Of a DNA stretch of 64,000 bases, positions 42,626 through 50,741 are shown in pieces. The DNA comes from Muribaculaceae bacterium (GTDB taxonomy: Bacteria > Bacteroidota > Bacteroidia > Bacteroidales > Muribaculaceae): assembly GCA_014867205.1 (NCBI GenBank), contig WGUO01000013.1, forward strand, positions 1 to 64,000, written 5' to 3'. Position 1 is the stretch's first letter. Every line of letters begins with the position of its first letter. The position numbers were made by a program, and so were the translations under genes. The notes beneath the pieces are model-generated. The model was not told the DNA's origin and did not search any database. It was given only the letters and a program-made list of their open reading frames with translations.

Positions 42626-43867
42626 TTAAATGTTCTTTTTTATTCCGAAGAAAGTCTTGTTTTCTCCGATGTGCTCAAGGAATCCGGAGTCGCAGCAAAT
42701 CCTCTCGCTGTCTTTTTCCGCCACATAGGCATCAAATCCGACATTCTCGACAATTTCCGGATTTGAGCCGGTATAGATGTTTTCCCCGCCGGTTATCATA
42801 ATTGTCATCTGACCGCCGGCCTGTGAGTCTCCGACCATCAGCATCACATAATACCCCTGGTAAAGCAAGTTCCAGAGATCCTGATTAGAAGTATATAGAT
42901 CAAAGTAATAGTATTCAGACAAGTCACAAGAAGTCTTGTCAAGCACATTATATGCCTTTACTGGATTCGTTTCAGAGTTTACCTTGGAATACTGTGTATT
43001 CATGTTCTTACCCAGATCATAGATCAGATTTCCGAATGCCGAAACCGCTCCGTCATAGGTTGCTATGAAAGATATGTCAAAATCCATACCTAAAGAAAGA
43101 GGATTTACTTCCGGCACGGGAGGAAAATATCCAGGCCCCTTCACCAGGCAGTCAAAAAGAGATGGCATATTATAGGCGTACCCATTGTAGCGGAAAGTCT
43201 TTTGGGTCTGCGACAAGAGAATAGCCGCGCATGTCGGTACGCTTCCCGGTTTACATCCGGGATGTTCCTTAACAACATAGCGATCAAACGGGTCCTCTTC
43301 GTATATGAGATTCTTAAGTGGATTGTTTATGTAGTAATGCTTATGATCGTAATCAGAGTAATACTTCTCAGGTTTGTTGGACTTCCCCAATGATGCAAAC
43401 TTCTTGAGAATAACCTTCTCAGCATTCTCCAATATCGCATTCTGGATTATTCCGTCAGCCACCTTGACATTGCCTTCCGTTCCATAGGAAATGACGGGGT
43501 ACTGTCTTGAGTCATTCATAATGACCGCGAAGCCTTTCCCTTTGTTAACATTGACGACATAAGCCAACGTGTCTGAAAGGCCGTATTCCTTATGCTCCAG
43601 AGTTGTAGCAAAGACATAATCCATCTTGTAGGATCTTTCAGGAAGGGAAGTGAGTCCGAGACTCTTCTTGGCGTATGAGAGGGCTGTTTCTTTGCTAAGT
43701 GAATGTTTGCCAACAGTTCCGGATGCCCTCGTAATTTTCTTTACATTAATACTCTCTGACGAGGGAATTGCAGGTTCCTCATAAGAAGAACAACTCGTGA
43801 GTGCGACAAGAGCAACGCAAATCGCACACATGACGCTAAACGCATCATATAAAATGTTCTTTTTCAT
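42626..43867 (-). CDS. C10 (streptopain-like) protease homologue without catalytic residues; lipoprotein
   Basis: A 413-residue lipoprotein (lipobox LTSC, cysteine near residue 25). A Spi-type prodomain follows (about 45-155; LSKETALSYAKKSLG, LAYVVNVNKGKGFAVIMNDSRQYPVISYG), then a C10-like domain (about 190-400). Where active C10 enzymes have GCVATAMAQ, this has GSVPTCAAI, so the nucleophile Cys is Ser; where they have GGHA with the catalytic His, this has GGQM. Both active residues are therefore lost while the reading frame is intact. It is probably a pseudo-enzyme with a binding or inhibitory role. The start at 43867 follows a longer upstream frame without a signal sequence. The gene is AT-rich. 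Confidence 0.75.
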   Translation of the reverse strand: MKKNILYDAFSVMCAICVALVALTSCSSYEEPAIPSSESINVKKITRASGTVGKHSLSKETALSYAKKSLGLTSLPERSYKMDYVFATTLEHKEYGLSDTLAYVVNVNKGKGFAVIMNDSRQYPVISYGTEGNVKVADGIIQNAILENAEKVILKKFASLGKSNKPEKYYSDYDHKHYYINNPLKNLIYEEDPFDRYVVKEHPGCKPGSVPTCAAILLSQTQKTFRYNGYAYNMPSLFDCLVKGPGYFPPVPEVNPLSLGMDFDISFIATYDGAVSAFGNLIYDLGKNMNTQYSKVNSETNPVKAYNVLDKTSCDLSEYYYFDLYTSNQDLWNLLYQGYYVMLMVGDSQAGGQMTIMITGGENIYTGSNPEIVENVGFDAYVAEKDSERICCDSGFLEHIGENKTFFGIKKNI

Positions 43868-43981
43868 TATTAGTTGTTGTTTTGTTAAACTATAATTTAT
43901 AGCATTCAGATGTGTCAATCGTCTTAAAATCTGTATATTGAATATCACTATAAGTGTGTAACTGAAAATAACACTTTATTG

Positions 43982-44063
43982 TAAGATTCTATAAGTGCGC
44001 TGTAGACATCGGTTGAGCGGATGAGTAAAACAGGACGCCCTGCAGCCCACCTATAGAATCTTA
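43982..44063. repeat. Inverted repeat able to form a two-stem RNA
   Basis: TAAGATTCTATA (43982-43993) pairs exactly with TATAGAATCTTA (44052-44063). Inside, GCTGTAG pairs with CTGCAGC (one G-U). It lies in the leader of the C10-like gene and after the DUF3244-like gene, so it may be an attenuator, terminator or invertible-site pair. Confidence 0.6.
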
Positions 44064-44126
44064 TTGGTGTAGGGGGGTGAGTGGATGCAGTTACAGCAAC
44101 CGAATCCATCCGAGATGTCCTTCCTG

Positions 44127-44519
44127 TCAGATTGAGAGGTAGCCGATGTAGGCGCAGTCAGCTGTGACGAGTCTGATCTGGCAGTCACCCTCCTGCGAGA
44201 AGATGTAGGTTATGAACTCTGACTCGGTGAGGAATGTAGCCACCGGGTTATCATCCATGTCATAGACCTCATACGACATGAACTGCGGCGTGTCCCCGTT
44301 GCAGAACTGAACGCCCGCGTTCCGGTCTATCAGACATTCGATGTGCTTTCCGGGCAACCTATGGCGTACACCATCATTCTCCTCCTTGTACTCTTTACTT
44401 TCTCTAATGAGAGTTACATACTGCACATCATTCAGATGTGATGCATTCGCACTGACTATTTCCGGAGGAACAATCATCAGTAGAAATGCCATTAAAATGG
44501 CAAAAATAACCTTTTTCAT
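44127..44519 (-). CDS. Small secreted protein, DUF3244-like
   Basis: A 130-residue protein with a signal peptide (about 1-24, ending SANA) and a beta-rich body of about 90 residues: RLPGKHIECLIDRNAGVQF, YEVYDMDDNPVATF, and a last strand CAYIGYLSI. The strand pattern and ending resemble DUF3244 proteins, small exported Bacteroidales proteins often encoded beside C10 proteases. The resemblance is by eye and needs a profile search. It has its own promoter box with a short leader and precedes the C10-like gene by 260 bases. Confidence 0.65.
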   Translation of the reverse strand: MKKVIFAILMAFLLMIVPPEIVSANASHLNDVQYVTLIRESKEYKEENDGVRHRLPGKHIECLIDRNAGVQFCNGDTPQFMSYEVYDMDDNPVATFLTESEFITYIFSQEGDCQIRLVTADCAYIGYLSI

Positions 44520-44538
44520 ATTATTAAAATCTTTTCTG

Positions 44539-44546
44539 CAAAATTA
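44539..44546 (-). promoter_or_regulatory. Promoter -7 box for the DUF3244-like gene
   Basis: Minus-strand TAATTTTG, exact consensus; leader about 16 nt. The perfect palindrome at 44578-44622 lies just upstream of its -33 region. Confidence 0.55.
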
Positions 44547-44577
44547 CAGAATGGTCATATAAAAAGGCCTAAAATTT

Positions 44578-44622
44578 GTGCGAAAGTTGTGCGAAAAATA
44601 GAATTTCGCACAACTTTCGCAC
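44578..44622. terminator. Perfect 19-bp hairpin after the TPR regulator gene
   Basis: GTGCGAAAGTTGTGCGAAA pairs without mismatch with its complement across a 7-base loop. Each arm is itself a direct repeat of GTGCGAAA. Most likely a terminator for the gene ending at 44645, but the T-tract is weak and it could also be an operator. Confidence 0.6.
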
Positions 44623-44644
44623 AACAATATACTATGTAATATTC

Positions 44645-46444
44645 TTATAATAAATAAATTACAAAATCCACATATTCAGGACTCTCTTTATCATTAAACA
44701 ATCTTTTACATAACATTTTTCTTCTGTATGATATGGTTCCTTTTTCTCGTCCAAGCAAAAATTTCAACTGGGTAGGAGTCACACCACACTTGATAAGTAA
44801 AGCCAGATGATAATTGATACTCTCTTTATTCAATTTACTTTTTCCAGAAAGAAGTTCAAGCCGATAATTAAAATCAGGACTCGCCTGCAAAATAGTCAAC
44901 TCCAAGTCTTCCCATAAATCACTTTTCTCGGATATAAACTTCTCTTGACTGATGTAACCTTGCAACATATCGTAAGCGTCAGATTTTGCTATGATTGGTG
45001 ACAATTCATCTCTTTTGCCTCCCTCTCGGTATAGTGCATCCAATTCTTCACGAAGGCGCAATCTTAATAGCTCTTTTTCGTCATCTATACTCCGGGTAGT
45101 CAGACTCAAATTCAATTTTGAATCATCTGACGAATCTACCTTCACTTCGTTCGAATCACTTGTGACATCTGAAGTTAAACTAACGGGATTTACAGTTTTC
45201 CTGATTACATTTTCTAGGATATTGGAGTCTGAGAATCTTCTTTGTCTTAATTCTTTGATTATCTTAATTGAATTTCGCAATCGTATCAACTGCATTCGAT
45301 TCCTATAAATCACAATGCAGACGGCAAACCCTAAGATTAAAACTGCAATAACAAAGAATAAAACTATTATCTTTAGGCGTGCAGACTTAGTCTCTGCCTT
45401 ATTACGCTCACGCTCATGCAATTGATAGTTATACATGGAACTCTGTATAAGAGCCTCCTCATCTCCATTTTTATCCAAGATAGCCTCTACAGCGTCAGCA
45501 TATCTCGAAGCATAAATTACAACAGAGTCTCGAGGAATAAAAGCCATTAATTCCGGATATAACAACTTTCTAAATCCTGACTTTCGATTGGATGAGTTCT
45601 CAATATTGGCAAGTTTATGTGCATAATAAAATGCTGTGTCATATCTTTGTGATTTATAATAAATATCGGCGCCATAGCCAAGTGCAGTTACATAATTTGT
45701 ATCAGTTATTTTTTCCGGCACACCCCGGATCATATTAAGAGCCAAATCATATTCTCCTTTTCTCAAATGTATAGCCGCGAGATACATTTTAGCATTAGCA
45801 AGTTGATTATCATCATAATTAATCGATAATCTGTAAGACTCGGAAAATAACATTTTGGCACTATCATACTCATTTTTCTTAAGATATATATCGCCATTAG
45901 ATTCCAAATCCATTATCAGATTAACGGTATCATTTAATTGCTTATCAATCTTGATAACCTCTTCGCTAAATGGCAACGCCTTGTCATACAGGCGTAATGT
46001 ATTGTATATCCATACAAAACTTGCAAATATATTGCCTCTAAGTTTATCTTTTTCTCCAACCTCATGAAGCGAACTCTGTAAACATTCCAATGCTGTAGGA
46101 TAATCACCCAAATCACAATAGACTCGGCCACCGTAATAAAGAGACTCCGCATACTTCTTCCGATCGCCATGAACTGAATAATAATTCATCACAATCTTGA
46201 TTAAACTATCTGAAACATGCCTTATGAATGCCTTATCACAGGTTTTCACTTGAAGAAGATTATAGTATTGCCGATTATCTTCATCAAGAATGTCGGGATT
46301 GATCGCTGATAGTGCCCTAATCGCAGCTTTAGCATCAGAATCAGACAACATATCAATGTGATCGAGTCTAGAATGCCACTCGGAGGCGCCACATGATAGA
46401 AGAAGAAACGAAAGCAGCAATAATATATACCCCGGTTGTCTCAT
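44645..46444 (-). CDS. TPR-transmembrane-HTH regulator, lipoprotein-type N-terminus
   Basis: A 599-residue protein. It begins with a lipobox-like LLLSC (cysteine at about 18), followed by about 330 residues of TPR helices (YAESLYYGGRVYCDLGDYPTALECLQSSL, AKMYLAAIHLRKGEYDLALNMI), one membrane helix (about 365-387), a coiled, charged stretch and a C-terminal HTH of LuxR type (YHLALLIKCGVTPTQLKFLLGREKGTISYRRKMLCKRLF, about 540-580). This matches a Bacteroidetes family of membrane sensors with a DNA-binding tail. It is AT-rich and sits next to the DUF3244-like and C10-like genes. The start at 46444 gives the signal sequence. Confidence 0.85.
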   Translation of the reverse strand: MRQPGYILLLLSFLLLSCGASEWHSRLDHIDMLSDSDAKAAIRALSAINPDILDEDNRQYYNLLQVKTCDKAFIRHVSDSLIKIVMNYYSVHGDRKKYAESLYYGGRVYCDLGDYPTALECLQSSLHEVGEKDKLRGNIFASFVWIYNTLRLYDKALPFSEEVIKIDKQLNDTVNLIMDLESNGDIYLKKNEYDSAKMLFSESYRLSINYDDNQLANAKMYLAAIHLRKGEYDLALNMIRGVPEKITDTNYVTALGYGADIYYKSQRYDTAFYYAHKLANIENSSNRKSGFRKLLYPELMAFIPRDSVVIYASRYADAVEAILDKNGDEEALIQSSMYNYQLHERERNKAETKSARLKIIVLFFVIAVLILGFAVCIVIYRNRMQLIRLRNSIKIIKELRQRRFSDSNILENVIRKTVNPVSLTSDVTSDSNEVKVDSSDDSKLNLSLTTRSIDDEKELLRLRLREELDALYREGGKRDELSPIIAKSDAYDMLQGYISQEKFISEKSDLWEDLELTILQASPDFNYRLELLSGKSKLNKESINYHLALLIKCGVTPTQLKFLLGREKGTISYRRKMLCKRLFNDKESPEYVDFVIYLL

Positions 46445-46457
46445 AATCTTATAGAAA

Positions 46458-46482
46458 CTGCCCGCCACTGGGTGACGGGCAG
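46458..46482 (-). terminator. Hairpin after the M23 peptidase gene
   Basis: CTGCCCG pairs with CGGGCAG around an 11-base loop, with a short TTTCT after it on the minus strand. Confidence 0.5.
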
Positions 46483-46501
46483 CCATATAATTATTCTATG
46501 C

Positions 46502-47449
46502 TTATTTCAATTTCAGCACCTGGCCGGCCTGTATCTTGTCGGAACCTCCCATGCCGTTGAGCTTGCGGAGAGTCGTGGCCGACATGCCGTATGAACGGGC
46601 AATAGACGAGAGGGTGTCGCCTCTCTTGACTGTGTAGGTGGTCTTCACGTTCGAGGCGCTCTTGTAGGTGTTCTCCTTGCTCTCACCACGTGCTATTGTG
46701 GTCTTCGGAGCATAGTTGCGGGCCTTGGTGTAGGTCGACTTGGAGAAGGTGTATGTATCGGTATGCGTTGTCTGGTTCGCAAAGTCGAATATCGCGCTCG
46801 GGTTAATCGCATAACCCATGTAGCGGGTCTCGAAGTGAAGGTGCGGTCCGGTGCTGCGGCCTGTGCTTCCGCCCAAAGCGATGGGCTGGCCGGCCCTCAC
46901 CACCTGGTCGGGCTTCACAAGCGCGCGGTTCAGGTGACCGTAAACGGTCTCCAGACCGTTGGGATGACGGAGTATCACATAGTTGCCATAGCCGCGCGCC
47001 TCATAGTTGGTAAGACGGACCTTGCCGTCGAATGCGGCATAGATGGTGTCGTTAGAGCGGATGGCAAGGTCGATGCCCTTGTGCATCCTGCCGAACTTGG
47101 CACGATAGCCGTAGTTGGATGTAACCCGTCCCGGGCACGGCATATGGTAGCCCGTCACGTCAATCACCTTGGAGTTGGGAACGTCTGACTCCTTGAAGGG
47201 ATTCACACGCTTGCTGTTCCATCCCTCGGTGTAGATGTCGGGCTCCGGCTCGAGATCGTCGATAAGGTCGATAAAAGTGTTCTTCTCGACGAGCTTAATC
47301 TGGTCCTCGCTCTTTGCCCGGCTGGCAAGCAACTGCCTGTGGGCCTGCGAGTGGGGGTTGTTCGATCTTATGGTCTGTGCGGTGGCTGGTCCCGTCGCGA
47401 ACGCGGCGAGACACGCCGCACATATTATAGTCTTTATTCTGATCATCAT
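46502..47449 (-). CDS. M23 metallopeptidase with C-terminal LysM domain
   Basis: A 315-residue exported peptidoglycan endopeptidase. After a signal peptide (about 1-25) the M23 domain (about 105-215) shows GRMHKGIDLAI (first metal His), VYGHLNRALVKPDQVVRAGQPIALGGSTGRSTGPHLHFET (catalytic HxH). A LysM domain closes the protein (YTVKRGDTLSSIARSYGMSATTLRKLNGM, about 265-315). It would bind and trim the cell wall. Metal ligands are all present, so it is likely active. It is preceded by ndk on the same strand, 57 bases upstream. Confidence 0.95.
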   Translation of the reverse strand: MMIRIKTIICAACLAAFATGPATAQTIRSNNPHSQAHRQLLASRAKSEDQIKLVEKNTFIDLIDDLEPEPDIYTEGWNSKRVNPFKESDVPNSKVIDVTGYHMPCPGRVTSNYGYRAKFGRMHKGIDLAIRSNDTIYAAFDGKVRLTNYEARGYGNYVILRHPNGLETVYGHLNRALVKPDQVVRAGQPIALGGSTGRSTGPHLHFETRYMGYAINPSAIFDFANQTTHTDTYTFSKSTYTKARNYAPKTTIARGESKENTYKSASNVKTTYTVKRGDTLSSIARSYGMSATTLRKLNGMGGSDKIQAGQVLKLK

Positions 47450-47506
47450 TTCTTGTTTTACTGTCAGGGGACTGGACTTCCCTGTGGAGAGAGCATCTTG
47501 CGGCTG

Positions 47507-47968
47507 TCAGGCCTCGCCGTCGCCGTAGATGAATTTCATGTTGGCCGGAATGTAGTCGAACACCTCCGAGGGCTTGAAGAAGCGGTTTATCTCAATCTCG
47601 GCATTCTCGGGTGTGTCACTGGCATGGATTATGTTGAGCGACCCGCTCATGCAGAAGTCTCCTCTGAGTGTGCCGGGGGCGGCCTTGCGTCCATTGGTCA
47701 CTCCTACCATCTCGCGGAAGACGCTCACGACATCGACTCCCTTAAGCACCAGCGCCACCACGGGTGAGGCCATCATCGACTCGGCAAGCGACGGGAAGAA
47801 CGGCTTATCCACAAGATGTGAGTAATGCTCGCGCAATATCTGCTCGTCAAGCTGCATCATCTTCATGCCGCAGATGATAAGGCCCCTGCGCTCTATCCGT
47901 CCGATTACCTCGCCTATGAGATTCCTCTCGACGCACGAGGGCTTGAGTAACACCAATGTCTTCTCCAT
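47507..47968 (-). CDS. ndk: Nucleoside diphosphate kinase
   Basis: The 153-residue enzyme balances NTP pools by phosphate transfer through a histidine. It has MEKTLVLLKPSCVERNLIGEVIGRIERRGLIICGMKM, then VGVTNGRKAAPGTLRGDF and NIIHASDTPENAEIEINRFF with the active His. It is slightly longer than standard. The start at 47968 is the ATG directly before EKTLVLLKP; an upstream TAAATTTG promoter lies 41 bases away. Confidence 0.95.
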   Translation of the reverse strand: MEKTLVLLKPSCVERNLIGEVIGRIERRGLIICGMKMMQLDEQILREHYSHLVDKPFFPSLAESMMASPVVALVLKGVDVVSVFREMVGVTNGRKAAPGTLRGDFCMSGSLNIIHASDTPENAEIEINRFFKPSEVFDYIPANMKFIYGDGEA

Positions 47969-48008
47969 TCCGGTTAACAATATTTAAGATTTAAGTTTTT
48001 CTTTACCT

Positions 48009-48016
48009 CAAATTTA
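48009..48016 (-). promoter_or_regulatory. Promoter -7 box for ndk
   Basis: Minus-strand TAAATTTG; TTG 20 bases upstream (complement at 48037-48039). Confidence 0.65.
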
Positions 48017-48428
48017 TATATTCAAAATCGATAAATCAAAGTTTTTCAGGTTATTTTTTTTAAAATATTCTGAATTAAATTTTAATCTCGTCCGTAACTC
48101 GCTATGACTCGCGCATTTGTGGCCAAACATTGTTTCACGCATTGTTCCACGCCTTTTTGCACATATGCGCCAATGTGTGCAAAAACACATTAACGTGTAA
48201 TGTTAACGTTTGTTAATGCATTCTAAGAATCCTATTCTCACACGCTTATAGTCCTGTAGGCTGACCGTAGACCGGAACACATGTTGGATCCGGGGCAATC
48301 CGACGTAGGCGGTGTGCCGCTACCGGCAATGAGGAAGAGGCTGCATATGCATCAATCCGCAACGACGCACAAACTTATAGACACCCCCCTGCGTTTTACT
48401 GAATATCATCGCATAATTTGATTCCGCC
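48017..48428. other. Divergent intergenic region of ndk and mscS with palindromes
   Basis: No gene is supported here. TTTTTGCACA (48154-48163) pairs with TGTGCAAAAA (48176-48185), followed by an imperfect palindrome ACATTAACGTGTAATGT (48187-48203) and GTTAACG. A near-match -7 box ATAATTTG (48413-48420) precedes mscS by 8 bases. Confidence 0.5.
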
Positions 48429-49919
48429 ATGAACATCATTTCCATGATAACAGCCTGCTGCTCGGCCTCGCCGTCTGACCCTGTGGAACACATCACCAGA
48501 GAGGTGAGGCATGCCGCCATCTCTCAGCAGAGCGTCACCGGCGAGAGCACATATTTTATCGCCGAGACGCTGATGCGATTCTCCAACTGGCTGCTGGGCC
48601 TCGTCGGACTTCAGGACAACAGGACCCTGTTCACATGGGTGTATGTAGCCGTCGTTTTCCTGTTCGCCATGGCTGTGGGGTCGCTGCTGAAGTTCATCAT
48701 GGTCTACATCCTCGACAAACTCAAGCCGCACATCCGCTCCAACATATATGCTCATCTTGTCGACAGGAGGTTCTTCCTCAAGGTCTGCCGCATCGTGCCG
48801 GCCATCCTGTTCCTGATATTGATTCAGTTCACACTCTACATGCACATGTCGATCTCGACATGGCTTACGAGACTGACCTCGATCTATATAGTGATCATCG
48901 TGTCAATGGCCCTCGGCACGCTGTGCGACGTCATATGGGAACTGTTCGACGCCCGCGAGAACAAGCGCAAGCTGCCGCTCAGCGGCATCGTGCAGGTGAT
49001 AAAGATCATCATATGGATAATCGCCTTAATCGCAACGGCCGCGATCCTGCTCAACAAGTCGCCGGGCGCCCTGCTCGCAGGTATCGGAGCATTCGCAGCA
49101 GTGCTGATGCTGGTATTCAAGGACTCGATCCTCGGCATCGTGGCAGGAGTGCAGCTCGCCCAGAATGACTCGCTGCACGTCGGCGACTGGATCAGCGTGC
49201 CCGACAGCCAGGCCAACGGAATTGTGTCGGACGTATCGCTGACAGACGTAAAGATCATCAACTGGGACAAGACCGTCTCGACAGTGCCCCCCTACCAACT
49301 CATCTCGTCAGGGTTCAAGAATTTCCGAAACATGCAGGACTCAAAGACACGACGCATACAGCGCTCCTACATGATCGACGCCGACAGCGTGGTGGAGGCT
49401 ACGCCTGAACTTCTCGACGAACTCGGCAAGATTCCGCTGATGACGGAATGGATCGCCAAGAAACGCGAGCAGAAGGCTGCGGGCAAGGAACAGTGTGTCA
49501 ACAACAGCGCGGGTCTCGCCGACGGAACCATCGACACGAATCTCGGCATGTTCCGCGCATATGTCAAGATGTATCTCGACTCGAACAGCGACATCTCTCA
49601 TCAGGATGACTGCTTCGTCACGACCCTCGGCCAGACCGCAACCGGAATCCCGCTGCAGATCTACTGCTTCACCAACACCTCCGCATGGTTCGCTTATGAA
49701 GGGATACAGGCCGCGATTTTCGAGCATCTCGCCGTGATGCTCTATAAGTTCCACCTCTATACCTGCGAGACGGCCACGGGCCGCGACACCATCATTGCCG
49801 ACTATCTCTGCGCCGGCAAGAATCCGGCTCCTGTCTTCGGAATGCCTTACCCCTTCTTCTCAGACTCCGGCACTCCCATGCAGCCGGGTATCCCGCCCGA
49901 AGGCCTTTACCCGAAATAA
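48429..49919 (+). CDS. MscS-type mechanosensitive channel
   Basis: A 496-residue inner membrane channel, larger than E. coli MscS. Four or five hydrophobic segments (about 73-95, 118-136, 147-165, 184-206, 215-240) lead into the pore-lining helix ALLAGIGAFAAVLMLVFKDSILGIVAGVQL (about 215-245) and the beta domain GDWISVPDSQANGIVSDVSLTDVKIINWDKTVSTVPPYQLIS. The pattern matches YbdG-like MscS proteins, which open under osmotic downshock. It is alone on the plus strand. Confidence 0.93.
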   Translation: MNIISMITACCSASPSDPVEHITREVRHAAISQQSVTGESTYFIAETLMRFSNWLLGLVGLQDNRTLFTWVYVAVVFLFAMAVGSLLKFIMVYILDKLKPHIRSNIYAHLVDRRFFLKVCRIVPAILFLILIQFTLYMHMSISTWLTRLTSIYIVIIVSMALGTLCDVIWELFDARENKRKLPLSGIVQVIKIIIWIIALIATAAILLNKSPGALLAGIGAFAAVLMLVFKDSILGIVAGVQLAQNDSLHVGDWISVPDSQANGIVSDVSLTDVKIINWDKTVSTVPPYQLISSGFKNFRNMQDSKTRRIQRSYMIDADSVVEATPELLDELGKIPLMTEWIAKKREQKAAGKEQCVNNSAGLADGTIDTNLGMFRAYVKMYLDSNSDISHQDDCFVTTLGQTATGIPLQIYCFTNTSAWFAYEGIQAAIFEHLAVMLYKFHLYTCETATGRDTIIADYLCAGKNPAPVFGMPYPFFSDSGTPMQPGIPPEGLYPK

Positions 49920-49925
49920 TGAATG

Positions 49926-49958
49926 ATGAGTTATGAATGATGATACTTAATAACTCAT
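49926..49958. terminator. Hairpin between convergent mscS and rsmE
   Basis: ATGAGTTAT (49926-49934) pairs with ATAACTCAT (49950-49958) within a stretch of short AACTCAT repeats that runs to about 49990. Possible two-way terminator, weak. Confidence 0.4.
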
Positions 49959-49993
49959 AACTCATAACTCAAAACTCTGACTTATGATAACTC

Positions 49994-50701
49994 TTACTTC
50001 TGACTTATAATCGTGTGGGCGGCGCAGAGGGCGTAGAGGGCGGCCGTCTCGGTGCGGAGACGCGTGTTGCCGAATGTCACGGGGCTGAACCCGCAAGCAA
50101 TAGCCTCTTCTATCTCACTTGCGGTAAAGTCGCCCTCCGGACCAATCATTATCGCCACATCCGATAATCCGTCGTATTCGCGTGCGAATTCGCGACGCTC
50201 CATCCGATCGTCGCAGTACCCGACATACCTCAACGCCGATTTCTCGCCGCTTATATATGTGTGGAAGTCTGTCATCTCCTCAAACTCGGGCAACGTGGAC
50301 TTGAGGCTCTGCTTCATGGCCGAGACAAGTATCTTCTCCATGCGCTCGCGCCTCACAACCCGCCGGACACTGTGCTCACAGCCCAGAAACACGATGCGGT
50401 TGACTCCGATCTCAACGGCCTTCTCGAGCAGCCACTCCATGCGGTCCATGTTCTTGGTCGGCGCCACGGCAAGCGTTATCTTAGGCGACCAGTGCAGCGG
50501 TTCGGCGGTGCGCTCAAGTATCATGACCGACGTATGGCGCGGATGCGGATCGGTTATCTCGCACCGGTACACGAATCCCTTACCGTCGGTGACATGCACT
50601 GTGTCGCCGGCTCCCATGCGCAGCACACGGCAGCAATGTGCCGACTCGGTCTCGGGCAAAATGCCGTCGGCCTCGATATCGGGTGCATAGAATCTTATCA
50701 T
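49994..50701 (-). CDS. rsmE: 16S rRNA m3U1498 methyltransferase
   Basis: The 235-residue SPOUT enzyme methylates U1498 of 16S rRNA. It has an N-terminal PUA-like part (about 1-70; HCCRVLRMGAGDTVHVTDGKGFVYRCEI) and the knotted AdoMet domain with IMIGPEGDFTASEIEEA and VTFGNTRLRTETAALYAL at the end. The MFS permease gene starts upstream on the same strand, 40 bases away. Confidence 0.95.
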   Translation of the reverse strand: MIRFYAPDIEADGILPETESAHCCRVLRMGAGDTVHVTDGKGFVYRCEITDPHPRHTSVMILERTAEPLHWSPKITLAVAPTKNMDRMEWLLEKAVEIGVNRIVFLGCEHSVRRVVRRERMEKILVSAMKQSLKSTLPEFEEMTDFHTYISGEKSALRYVGYCDDRMERREFAREYDGLSDVAIMIGPEGDFTASEIEEAIACGFSPVTFGNTRLRTETAALYALCAAHTIISQK

Positions 50702-50741
50702 TGGCTCTTATGGGTATTTGGTGAGTAGGTGCGTCAGGAGA

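Noticed and set aside
48320..48520. A 66-codon minus-strand frame at the mscS start
   Set aside because: It overlaps the mscS start on the opposite strand and shows no recognisable domain.
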